DNA of 64,000 nucleotides from Planctomycetota bacterium (GTDB taxonomy: Bacteria; Planctomycetota; Planctomycetia; Planctomycetales; Planctomycetaceae). Position 1 is the stretch's first letter; every line of letters begins with the position of its first letter. The position numbers and the translations under genes were made by a program. A model generated the notes under the pieces. That model searched no databases. It had not been told where the DNA came from and was given only the letters and a program-made list of their open reading frames with translations. Positions 35,275 through 42,326 of the stretch are shown piece by piece. The stretch covers positions 1 through 64,000 of the forward strand of contig JACTNB010000035.1 in the NCBI GenBank assembly GCA_014584345.1, read 5' to 3'.

Positions 35275-35790
35275 TCAGGGGGCCGGGGTCGACGCCGACA
35301 ATGCCGGCGAGCTCGTAGCCGAGCTTCCATACGTCGATCGGCTCGCCGCGTCGAGGGCGGTCTCGATCGCCTGCTCGAACTCCGGACTCTCCACCGCCCG
35401 CAGCGCCTGGTCGAGCGACGCCGTCTGCCGCCGCTGGGCCGCGGTTGTCACCTTCGCGAACGCCCGCTTGAGCAGCATCCGCTTCCCTTCCTGGAAAAAA
35501 TCAATGGCCGCCTCAATCAGCGCCACGGCCGCCTTGTCGGCAGATTCCTCATCCAGCGACTCACCGAACTGCTCGGCGTTGATTTCCTTATCATCCAGCT
35601 GCGGTCCCAGGAGGGCGACGAGGCAGTCGAACAGGACGAACGGATCGCCGGTGAGTAGGCCCATCACGTCCGACTTCGGATCGACGAGCCGCGTCAGGTC
35701 GACGCCGGTCGCCGCTTTCACCCGGCGGAGCGACGTGTAATTGATCTCGATCGTCCAGGAGCGTCCCTGGCGGTCCGTAAACATCTTCAT
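35275..35790 (-). CDS. Phage tail-assembly chaperone, upstream frame
   Basis: A 171-residue protein immediately preceding the tape measure module. The N-terminal half (FTDRQGRSWTIEINYTSLRRV, FDCLVALLGPQLDDKEINAE) resembles tail-assembly chaperones of siphophages. The last 25 residues become Ser/Thr/Pro-rich where the -1 frame takes over as the coding-like frame. Two possible slip sites exist on the minus strand: T TTT TTC at 35500-35494, and GCC CCC TGA at the stop (35283-35275). Its ATG overlaps the HNH stop as ATGA. Confidence 0.75.
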   Translation of the reverse strand: MKMFTDRQGRSWTIEINYTSLRRVKAATGVDLTRLVDPKSDVMGLLTGDPFVLFDCLVALLGPQLDDKEINAEQFGESLDEESADKAAVALIEAAIDFFQEGKRMLLKRAFAKVTTAAQRRQTASLDQALRAVESPEFEQAIETALDAASRSTYGSSATSSPALSASTPAP

Positions 35791-36434
35791 GAAGCTTCCG
35801 TTACGGTTAATGTGGATTGTGTTGACATTAGCATTGGCGACGACGGAGTGCGTGAAGATGCCTCGGCTTCGATCTCATGAGGGCATCGGCCGAAGCGTCC
35901 CTTGGCGAAGTTGCAGTTCATGCAGAGGACCTGATATCCCTCTGGGTAGTTGTGCTTCTTCAGCCAGACACACATGTTTCCAATGCGCTGACTCTGGCGG
36001 TGCTGCCTGCCTCCTCCGAAGATGTGGTCGATCGTGAGAAACTCCAGGCGAGTTTCACCGCAACAAGCACATCGACTTTCCCCGTAATGCGCGAGAACCT
36101 CGCGCTTGATTCGCTGCAATCTCTTGCGATCACAAGCCCTCGCTCGATTGCGATGTGCTGCGCAATACGAATTGCTCGGCTTCTCGACGAACTGTGTGCA
36201 ACCCTTCGCCAGGCACAGACCGGCCTGCTGGCGACGAACGGCCACGTCACGGCTGTAGATTCGCTCCAGCTCACGGTGTCGGGCGCACAGACTCTTTCCT
36301 TCTTCAGCCGGCCTCGAGCACTTGCCGCAGAGTCCGGCGGCTCGATGCGCACGATACCACACTGACCACGATGAGCCGTTCGCGACTTTGGGCGTCTCTT
36401 CGGTCTTAATGTCGGTCACGATACGACCATCCAC
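35787..36434 (-). CDS. HNH endonuclease (free-standing homing-type)
   Basis: A 215-residue protein with zinc-binding clusters: LCGKCSRPAEEG near residue 35 and the HNH core CACCGETRLEFLTIDHIFGGG with QVLCMNCNFAKG near 140-190. The DH pair and the second Cys pair are intact. It overlaps the tail tube gene end by about 19 bp and the chaperone start by 4. It is thus inserted between two tail genes that are normally adjacent, as homing endonucleases often are. It probably spreads by cutting tail genes of related phages. Confidence 0.87.
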   Translation of the reverse strand: MDGRIVTDIKTEETPKVANGSSWSVWYRAHRAAGLCGKCSRPAEEGKSLCARHRELERIYSRDVAVRRQQAGLCLAKGCTQFVEKPSNSYCAAHRNRARACDRKRLQRIKREVLAHYGESRCACCGETRLEFLTIDHIFGGGRQHRQSQRIGNMCVWLKKHNYPEGYQVLCMNCNFAKGRFGRCPHEIEAEASSRTPSSPMLMSTQSTLTVTEAS

Positions 36435-36856
36435 TCGGGAGGATGCTCGCTATAAGTCGGTTTCGCTGTGATCGAAACTGTGATGGCTTCCTCAAGCGGC
36501 TCGTTGCGGCTGAAGTTGGTGATTGCCATCGTCGCCCGCAGCCCTTGCGAACCGGCGGTCGCTACGGGGCCATCCAAGGCCGCAAACTCAATTGGCGTGT
36601 TGTTGAAGAACGCATCCTTGATCGCCGTGAATCCGGCATCGGCCGTATCCCAGACCATCTCGAACTCGATCGAGCCATCCTTGAGTGTCGCCAGAATCGC
36701 CCGCCAGCCGCCGTTACCGCGTGTGCTGGCATCGGCTTCCCCTGCTTCCACGTTCAGCGTGAGATCCTTGACGTTCTTCATTTCCTGCCAGCTGGGGGTG
36801 TCGTAGCTGGCGGAGTTGCGGAAGAGCTTGGCATCGAGTCCGAGACGGACACTCAT
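36416..36856 (-). CDS. Phage major tail tube protein
   Basis: A 146-residue protein matching the TP901-1-like tail tube type. It begins SVRLGLDAKLFRNSASYD, continues VKDLTLNVEAGEADASTRGN and ends in a beta-rich domain (FSRNEPLEEAITVSITAKPT). The size and the position upstream of the chaperone/tape measure support a tail tube role. It would polymerise around the tape measure protein. Confidence 0.82.
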   Translation of the reverse strand: MSVRLGLDAKLFRNSASYDTPSWQEMKNVKDLTLNVEAGEADASTRGNGGWRAILATLKDGSIEFEMVWDTADAGFTAIKDAFFNNTPIEFAALDGPVATAGSQGLRATMAITNFSRNEPLEEAITVSITAKPTYSEHPPEWMVVS

Positions 36857-36897
36857 GTCGGTTGCCTCTTAAAGCAGGTTCGGGAAACAGTCCATCT

Positions 36898-37239
36898 TCA
36901 GTACTCGGCCGGGGCCGCGTGGCCCGCGGCGACGAGGGCGTGGTTCAGGTTCACTTCGCCGGCGATCAGCTCCGCCAGGTAGCGGCCGTACTTCTCGGTG
37001 ACATCCTTCTGCGTGCGGACGATCAGCTCGCGTGTGTCACCGGTCAGGTCATTGAGGAGCGATTCGAGATACCTCTTCGCCGCGAGACCGCGGAGACGCT
37101 CGGCCCCGCGGGTCTCGTGCGCGTTGATCCCGGCCAGGCGGAGCGTAACGGTGAGCGACACGTGGAACCCGAGGTCGATCTCGGCCTCCACCGTGTCGCC
37201 GTCGATCACCCGCGTGATCCGGGCCCGGTACTCGTACAT
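36898..37239 (-). CDS. Thermonuclease-like (SNase/TNase family) protein
   Basis: A 113-residue single-domain SNase fold. It begins RARITRVIDGDTVEAEIDLGF, with LRLAGINAHETRG holding Arg and Glu of the active site, and EKYGRYLAELI at the end. It lacks a signal peptide, so would act in the cytoplasm or in the virion. Lying between the tail tube and a hypothetical structural gene, it may be a virion-linked or host-DNA-degrading nuclease. Confidence 0.82.
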   Translation of the reverse strand: MYEYRARITRVIDGDTVEAEIDLGFHVSLTVTLRLAGINAHETRGAERLRGLAAKRYLESLLNDLTGDTRELIVRTQKDVTEKYGRYLAELIAGEVNLNHALVAAGHAAPAEY

Positions 37240-37256
37240 CGTGGGTCACTCCGGGA

Positions 37257-38051
37257 CTACGCCGAGGGAGCGGGAGCGAACGATTCGCTCACCGGGACGG
37301 AGGGCTGGCCGACGCCGACCGCTCCGCTCGGCCCGGACGGCCAGCGGCCGAGCACCGGCAGATGGCTGATCGGGATGCCGTTGGTCAGGACTTCCAAATC
37401 GTCCTCGGTCGGCCAGTCGTCGAGCGGCGCAACGGTGTCGAGCAGTTCGGTGCTCGTGAACCAGGCGGACGGGTTGTAGGCCGCCAGTTGGGCATCGCTG
37501 AGCGTGAAGTCGGGCTTCGCCGCATCGGCCAGCGGGATGCGGAACAGTTCCGTGGCTACGAGCCGATAGACCCGCTGCACGTACTGGCCGATCAGGCCGG
37601 CGAACGCCTCGCTGATCTCCAGAGGCCGGGCGTTCTCCTGGTGCTGCATCGCCTCGGTCAGCGCCAGCAGCATCAGCCCGGCATACTGCTTGAGCCACTG
37701 GTTGCGGACCTTGAAGTACGGCGTCGGATAGACCAGGAACTCCTCGGGAGCCGGGAGCGCGTGCGCCGTCTCCATGTTGAGGATGTTCGCCGGCACCGCC
37801 CGCGAGGCGAGGATCGACCGTGCCCGCGTGCAGAGCTTGTGGATGCGGGTCAGCGTGTTGATCGACGGCGGCGTCCTGAGGCGGGCGTCGGGATGCCAGA
37901 GGATCGCCTGCAGGTTCCGACCGACCACGTCGGTCAGGTAGCGGATCGTGTCGTTCTGCGACTTGGTGTCGTTGGAGAAGTTGGGGATGGCGAGGCCGAA
38001 CCGGCCCCAGTCGCCGACGTTGTACCAGAGGAAGGCATCGTTTCCGGACAT
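37257..38051 (-). CDS. Hypothetical protein in the phage structural cluster
   Basis: A 264-residue protein without a recognised domain. Predicted helices dominate the middle (YAGLMLLALTEAMQHQEN, GLIGQYVQRVYRLVATELF). The C-terminal 60 residues are Pro/Gly/Ser-rich and probably disordered. It lies between the nuclease-like gene and the protease-thioredoxin gene on the same strand. A minor virion or assembly protein is the likeliest reading. Confidence 0.6.
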   Translation of the reverse strand: MSGNDAFLWYNVGDWGRFGLAIPNFSNDTKSQNDTIRYLTDVVGRNLQAILWHPDARLRTPPSINTLTRIHKLCTRARSILASRAVPANILNMETAHALPAPEEFLVYPTPYFKVRNQWLKQYAGLMLLALTEAMQHQENARPLEISEAFAGLIGQYVQRVYRLVATELFRIPLADAAKPDFTLSDAQLAAYNPSAWFTSTELLDTVAPLDDWPTEDDLEVLTNGIPISHLPVLGRWPSGPSGAVGVGQPSVPVSESFAPAPSA

Positions 38052-38106
38052 GGAGGTTCTTTCGAGAAGGTTGGGAACCGAAGGAACAGAAGACGGCAGC
38101 AGCGGA

Positions 38107-39645
38107 CTACTTCGTGGGCTTCACCCCCTTGGCCGACAGGAACTGGTTGATCAGCCCCTTGAGGGTTTCCAGCGTGGAGACCGCGCCGGGGTACTTGCGG
38201 ACCAGTTCGGTCTCGGCCCAGGCGAACGCTTCGGCGAACGTGTCCCGCTCGTAAGGGGCGAACCGGGTCTCCGGCACGATCGCCTGGGGAGGGGGTGGAC
38301 TGTCGACGGTGACAACCGGTGGGGGAGCGACTTTGGCCGGTGGATCACGGGCCGGTTTCGGATCACGTCGGCGACGGAGTGTGCGCCACAACGCGAAACC
38401 ACCGAGAATCAGACCACCCGCTCCCCCGGTCATTCCGCCGACTCCCAGCCAGGTGGCGATCGAGACGGCTGTCTGCACCAGGCCACTCAGGCGATCGAGC
38501 CGGTCGGCAATAGCGGGCGCTGTCGCGGCCTGAGGTGCGGCGGGAGTGCTCGCTGCCGGAGCCTCGACAACCGGCGTGTTGGAAGCCGGAGTCTCGACCG
38601 TCGCAGGTGGGTCCGCCTTCCCTTCGGATGGCGGCGGTGCAGGAGCGACCGAATCGGGAACCACGTCGCGCTGGGGCGGAGGCCGCGCCGCGATCTCCTG
38701 GCGCACGCCGAGGGCGACGAGCAGCTGGTCCGGTCCCTCGTAGCCGGTCACGCGCACCCCACCGACGACGAGGAACGTCGGGACTTCCGTGACGCCGAAT
38801 CGGTGCGCCGTGTCCGCCTGCTTATCGACGTCGACGAACTCGACCGCGAATGCGGCGTCCAGCGTCTGGCGGAACGTCGCATTGTTCGCGTAGTCCTCCT
38901 TGAACTTCCGGCACGGTCCGCAGGTCATGGAACCGAACACGTAGAGCTTCGGCTTGCCGGTGGCCGGGGGCGGATCAGCGGAGCGGCTATGGCGGACGGC
39001 CGCATAGGCTTCGCGGACTGCGGCCGACGAGATGAACACGCTCGTCGAGCAGTCGCTGCTGTTGAGCAGACCACAGACTTCCGCCTTGGCATTCAGCAGC
39101 GGACCGCCGCTCCAGCCCGGTGCCGTAACGAACCCGACGACGTTCCCATTGAACGAACCACCGGCATACTCAAACGTGCTCCATCGCAGTGTTGGTCCGT
39201 TCGCCCAGCGGAGCTCCCGCCGGCCATTCAGGTGCGGATAACCGCAGGACCAGACCCGTTCCCCCACCCGCGGTGCCGTGGCGGCGATGGGCAGGAACGG
39301 ATAGCCGTCCCCCTCGCAGTCGTAAACCACTGGACCTTCCATCTCGCGGCAGACGTACACCCGCGTGGCGGTGACAGTCCGATCCTTGAATCGGACCGTG
39401 GCCGTCGTCGGCAAATCGCAATGTCGCGCCGTGAGGACGAAGCCCGCCGGGTCGACGCAGACGCCGCTGCAGCCCTCGACCATCACGACCGCATCATCGA
39501 CGCCGGCCAGGGAAACCTGGCCCCCCAAGCCGATACAGCAGGCAGCGACAATCGACAGGTTCCTGCGCCCGGACAGGATCGCGCTGAGCAGCGCTCTCCC
39601 GAGCGCCGTCCCATACAGACCGAGCGTGATCAGCAGGATCGTCAA
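38107..39645 (-). CDS. Membrane-anchored trypsin-like protease fused to thioredoxin domain
   Basis: A TTG at 39645 with AAGGAG five bases upstream overlaps the preceding stop (TTGA), giving 512 residues. An N-terminal hydrophobic helix or signal (LLITLGLYGTALG) is followed by a trypsin-like domain with His75 in LTARHC and Ser179 in GWSGGPLLN. A thioredoxin domain follows, with CGPC at about 242-245. Then come a Pro-rich linker, a second membrane helix (about 390-415) and a soluble tail. Both active sites look complete. An extracytoplasmic role, perhaps in lysis or entry, is inferred. Confidence 0.82.
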   Translation of the reverse strand: MTILLITLGLYGTALGRALLSAILSGRRNLSIVAACCIGLGGQVSLAGVDDAVVMVEGCSGVCVDPAGFVLTARHCDLPTTATVRFKDRTVTATRVYVCREMEGPVVYDCEGDGYPFLPIAATAPRVGERVWSCGYPHLNGRRELRWANGPTLRWSTFEYAGGSFNGNVVGFVTAPGWSGGPLLNAKAEVCGLLNSSDCSTSVFISSAAVREAYAAVRHSRSADPPPATGKPKLYVFGSMTCGPCRKFKEDYANNATFRQTLDAAFAVEFVDVDKQADTAHRFGVTEVPTFLVVGGVRVTGYEGPDQLLVALGVRQEIAARPPPQRDVVPDSVAPAPPPSEGKADPPATVETPASNTPVVEAPAASTPAAPQAATAPAIADRLDRLSGLVQTAVSIATWLGVGGMTGGAGGLILGGFALWRTLRRRRDPKPARDPPAKVAPPPVVTVDSPPPPQAIVPETRFAPYERDTFAEAFAWAETELVRKYPGAVSTLETLKGLINQFLSAKGVKPTK

Positions 39646-40265
39646 GGCGTCTCCTTTGTGAACGAGTGACAGAACTGGAACGTCCCGTGACGGACGAGTT
39701 CTCGCAGCAAACAGGCAGGGTTGAACCGGGTCGGGTTCGAGCGGTTCATGCGGCCCAGCCGCATGCAGACCGCGGCGACAAGTTCGGAGCAGAACAGTTC
39801 GTTGAGGTCCGCCGACGGCAGCAGCCTCGTCCGCTTGAATAGCCTGGTGCCCGACAGCAGCGCCCCGCCGAAGTCGTAGGTCACTTGCTTCCCGATGAAG
39901 TGCCGCACCAGGATGCGGGTCAGTAGATCGCTCTCCGCGCTGGACAGCGTCTCGATCGGCGCGAGGCGATAGAGGTCGACGTGGCCGCCGGAGGCCACGT
40001 AATCGTGAATTCGGATCTCCGGCAGATGGGCCTGACAGCCGTTGATGGACCGGGCCAGGATCACGCAGGGATGCGGGCAGAGGGTCGTCGATTCGACCCA
40101 CACCATCCGGCCGTGGAATTCACACAGCACCGCCACGTGCGAGGGGCCGATCCGCAGTCGGGGCGGAGCCAGCAGCGAGGCCGTTCCCCAGCGGATGGCA
40201 CTGGCCGTGAACCCGGTGCCATAGCAGGCGGCGATGTCGAGCGGCTCGAAGTCGAACTCGGTCAT
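39642..40265 (-). CDS. NlpC/P60-like (permuted, YiiX-type) papain-fold hydrolase
   Basis: A 207-residue protein with the circularly permuted NlpC/P60 layout. His43 is in IGPSHVAVL, an acidic residue follows in VWVEST, and the catalytic Cys159 is in ELFCSELVAAV. Such enzymes cleave peptide or ester bonds in peptidoglycan, proteins or lipids. It is coupled by ATGA to the membrane/coil protein upstream and by TTGA to the protease downstream. No other endolysin is visible in the window, so it is a candidate lysis or tail-tip hydrolase. Confidence 0.78.
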   Translation of the reverse strand: MTEFDFEPLDIAACYGTGFTASAIRWGTASLLAPPRLRIGPSHVAVLCEFHGRMVWVESTTLCPHPCVILARSINGCQAHLPEIRIHDYVASGGHVDLYRLAPIETLSSAESDLLTRILVRHFIGKQVTYDFGGALLSGTRLFKRTRLLPSADLNELFCSELVAAVCMRLGRMNRSNPTRFNPACLLRELVRHGTFQFCHSFTKETP

Positions 40266-40549
40266 TCGCGCCCCCGCAGACGGTCGAACAGGTCATCATG
40301 CCGGGCCAGCCGGCGACGGATGTCCTCCAGTTCCGCCCCCCGCAGTTCGTTCTGCGCCCGGACTTCCGCCTTGATCGCGGCCATGTCGGAGGACATCTGC
40401 CAGGCCCACAGCACCGCCCCCACGAAGATCACCGAGACCGTGAAGCTCAAAAAGGACACGAACCACTTGGGGATGACGACGAACCCATTGCCGTTCATCC
40501 CCAGGGGATGTTCGCGCAGCGGTTCCGCAGTTGAGGGATTGGCAGCCAT
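40262..40549 (-). CDS. Small membrane protein with coiled coil, holin/spanin-like
   Basis: The ATG at 40549 is preferred for its AGGAG ribosome site four bases upstream; 95 residues. One membrane helix (SFLSFTVSVIFVGAVLWAW, residues about 30-50) precedes a charged coiled coil (AEVRAQNELRGAELEDIRRR). The layout resembles phage spanins or superinfection/holin-associated proteins. It overlaps the end of the tail-completion gene and the start of the NlpC-like gene, forming a tight unit. Confidence 0.6.
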   Translation of the reverse strand: MAANPSTAEPLREHPLGMNGNGFVVIPKWFVSFLSFTVSVIFVGAVLWAWQMSSDMAAIKAEVRAQNELRGAELEDIRRRLARHDDLFDRLRGRE

Positions 40550-40560
40550 ACGACTCCTGA

Positions 40561-40998
40561 TCAGCGAACAGAGTCCCGCCACAGGGCGGGCACCTTGGGA
40601 AGTTCCTGGCGAAACGCCGGCCCCATGTACGGTCGCTCGGCGATCGCGACGCGGACCGGCTTTCCCTGAGGCGTGTCGACGATGGCATTCCCGCCGTACT
40701 CGAGCGTGGCCGGGGCCTGGGTCCCCGTACTGAGCCGGGCGGGGCCGATCACGACCGAGCGGCGGTCGGGATCGAACACGAAGTAGATGTGCCGCTTGAG
40801 CAGCCCGGTCTGGTTGGTGGGCGACTCATCGCGCTGCGAGGGCCGTTTCCGGCGGCGAATCCGCTGCTTCGCGTCCTGGCGGACGTAGGCCCCGAACCGG
40901 GACAGCACGCGCCGTTCGGCCCGGCTGACCTGTGACAGGACTTTCTGCCGGTCGAAGAACAGCCGCTTCGCCTGCGAGAGGCGGACTCCGATGAACAT
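40561..40998 (-). CDS. Phage HK97 gp10-like head-tail completion protein
   Basis: A 145-residue basic protein. It contains RAERRVLSRFGAYVRQDAKQ and RVAIAERPYMGPAFRQELP, the latter closely matching the R-PFM-PA motif of gp10-type tail completion proteins. Location between tail terminator-like and downstream genes is the usual one. It likely connects tail tube to head. Confidence 0.78.
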   Translation of the reverse strand: MFIGVRLSQAKRLFFDRQKVLSQVSRAERRVLSRFGAYVRQDAKQRIRRRKRPSQRDESPTNQTGLLKRHIYFVFDPDRRSVVIGPARLSTGTQAPATLEYGGNAIVDTPQGKPVRVAIAERPYMGPAFRQELPKVPALWRDSVR

Positions 40999-41087
40999 CA
41001 GGCTTCAGGCTCCAGACCTCAGGCTTCAGGAGATGATTCGACGCGTGACTTCTCTTTCCTGGAGCCTGAAGCCTGAAGCCTGGGGCC
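40999..41087. repeat. Palindromic element copy 1 (CAGGCTTCAGG family)
   Basis: Arms rich in AGGCTTCAGGC (40999-41032) face the complementary GCCTGAAGCCTG arms (41058-41087), able to form a long hairpin. It sits exactly between the completion protein start and the stop of the next gene; that stop codon is at the repeat edge. Two more copies occur at 41523 and 63197. It may be a REP-type or miniature mobile element that also acts as a terminator or mRNA processing site. Confidence 0.75.
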
Positions 41088-41518
41088 TACTGGCCAATCA
41101 TTCGAAACGTCAGCGTGACCACGCTGGTGAACGTCCGCAGTTGCTCGATGTGCTCGGGGGCGTAGATCGGTTTGAACTCGGTCTTGACCCAGACCGCATC
41201 CGGGAAGCTGTCGAGCCGCTTGCCCCGAAAATGCTCGGCGATCTCCTCAGCCAAGATCAGGAGCGGATCGAGATCGGCGTTCTGTTCGCGGGCGAGTTTC
41301 TTCTGCACCGCCACGTCGATCGCCACATCCCGTTGTGTCTGGCCCCGGGAGGCGGTGACGACCGAGACGCTGCTGGGAACGACCGTCACCTTCAGGGTCT
41401 TGAGGTCCGCCAGTTCCACCCGCGGCAGGTACGACCGTGCCGCCGCGATCGGTTGGCTGAACGCCGCGGCGTTCAGCGCCGCGACGACGGCCTCAGCAAC
41501 CTGGGTGATCAGTGGCAT
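41087..41518 (-). CDS. Phage tail terminator-like protein
   Basis: A 143-residue protein of the gpU/tail-terminator size. It has helical N-terminal AEAVVAALNAAAFSQPI followed by a beta strand LKVTVVPSSVSVV and LDPLLILAEEIAEHFRGKRL. The order head connector, terminator, completion protein matches siphophage gene order. Function is inferred from size and synteny. Confidence 0.7.
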   Translation of the reverse strand: MPLITQVAEAVVAALNAAAFSQPIAAARSYLPRVELADLKTLKVTVVPSSVSVVTASRGQTQRDVAIDVAVQKKLAREQNADLDPLLILAEEIAEHFRGKRLDSFPDAVWVKTEFKPIYAPEHIEQLRTFTSVVTLTFRMIGQ

Positions 41519-41522
41519 CGTG

Positions 41523-41606
41523 TCAGGCTCCGGGCTTCAGCCATCAGGCTTCAGGAAAGGCCATCAATGTCGTCACTCTGAAGCCTGAGGACTGAAGCCT
41601 GTGGCC
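41523..41606. repeat. Palindromic element copy 2 (CAGGCTTCAGG family)
   Basis: Arms at 41523-41559 and 41578-41606 repeat the AGGCTTCAGG / CCTGAAGCCT pattern. Here the repeat extends into the 3-prime end of the connector gene, so its last residues (ATGFSPQASE) are encoded by repeat sequence. That suggests insertion of the element into an existing gene end. Confidence 0.72.
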
Positions 41607-41935
41607 TTGGTCGTGATCCGCAGCGTCTGGCGGTAGGGATCAGAGTACCGCCAATCCAGAACTTCGAACTCCCGCGGTCCTTCACGGATCAGATCGCCGC
41701 GCTCGGGTTCGGACGGCTGCCCGTTCAACACCAGGTCCGCCGCCAGGATCAGAAAGTCCCGATCCGTGAACTCGACACGAACGACGTGGCCATCGTCGGC
41801 TTTGACCTTCGTCCGACTGATCGTCGCCGCGACCTCCACGGACTGGTTACCCCGGACGTAGGTCACGGTCGTCGCGAGGTGCTTTGTCCGCTGCTGCTCC
41901 AACCAGGCAGCCCCCTGGGCCAGCAGATCAGCCAT
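41573..41935 (-). CDS. Phage head-tail connector-like protein
   Basis: A 120-residue beta-rich protein (SVEVAATISRTKV, EFTDRDFLILAADLVLN, REFEVLDWRYSDPYRQTLRI), similar in size and position to head-tail joining (gpFII-like) proteins between capsid and tail genes. The last nine residues derive from the palindromic element at the 3-prime end. Start ATG is close to the stop of the decoration gene, separated by 2 bp. Confidence 0.7.
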   Translation of the reverse strand: MADLLAQGAAWLEQQRTKHLATTVTYVRGNQSVEVAATISRTKVKADDGHVVRVEFTDRDFLILAADLVLNGQPSEPERGDLIREGPREFEVLDWRYSDPYRQTLRITTKATGFSPQASE

Positions 41936-41937
41936 CG

Positions 41938-42267
41938 TTACTGGCTTATCCGCACGCGGACGGTTGGGTCGGTCGTGGCGGCCGCCCGCACGACCTTGCC
42001 GATCTGCTTATTGCCGGTGGCCGTCGTGGTGACGATGTTGTTCGTGTCGTCCCAGTACAGGATCGTGCCGACCGTGTAGGCGACGTTCGTCGCTTTGGCG
42101 AAGTCGAACACGCCGGTCACGGCCAGCGCCCCGAGGACGCCCGACTTGATGTCGAACCGGGCGACGCCGACCAGGTCTCCCTGGACGATCACGTCGCCAG
42201 ACGCCACGTCGGCACCAGGCGTGTAATCGATCGCCGCCCCTTCGTGGGCAAACGCAGCTTGAGGCAT
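41938..42267 (-). CDS. DUF2190 capsid decoration/stabilisation-like protein
   Basis: A 109-residue protein resembling DUF2190 (gpD/recA-like capsid-associated). It contains IDYTPGADVASGDVIVQGD near the start, VFDFAKATNVAYTVG in the middle and KQIGKVVRAAATTD at the end. Located directly downstream of the capsid gene, the standard place for decoration proteins. Confidence 0.82.
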   Translation of the reverse strand: MPQAAFAHEGAAIDYTPGADVASGDVIVQGDLVGVARFDIKSGVLGALAVTGVFDFAKATNVAYTVGTILYWDDTNNIVTTTATGNKQIGKVVRAAATTDPTVRVRISQ

Positions 42268-42326
42268 GGAGTACGCTCCGAATCAGGAAACAGGAAAGAG
42301 AACCACCAGCCACGGTGCCCGTGCGA

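Noticed and set aside
37948..39669. Plus-strand open frame of 573 codons
   Set aside because: Antisense to the protease-thioredoxin gene, which has complete catalytic motifs.
39646..40101. Upstream extension of the protease-thioredoxin protein by about 150 residues
   Set aside because: That part overlaps the NlpC-like gene, is Arg/Pro-biased and lacks a ribosome site; the TTG at 39645 has both a strong ribosome site and a stop overlap.
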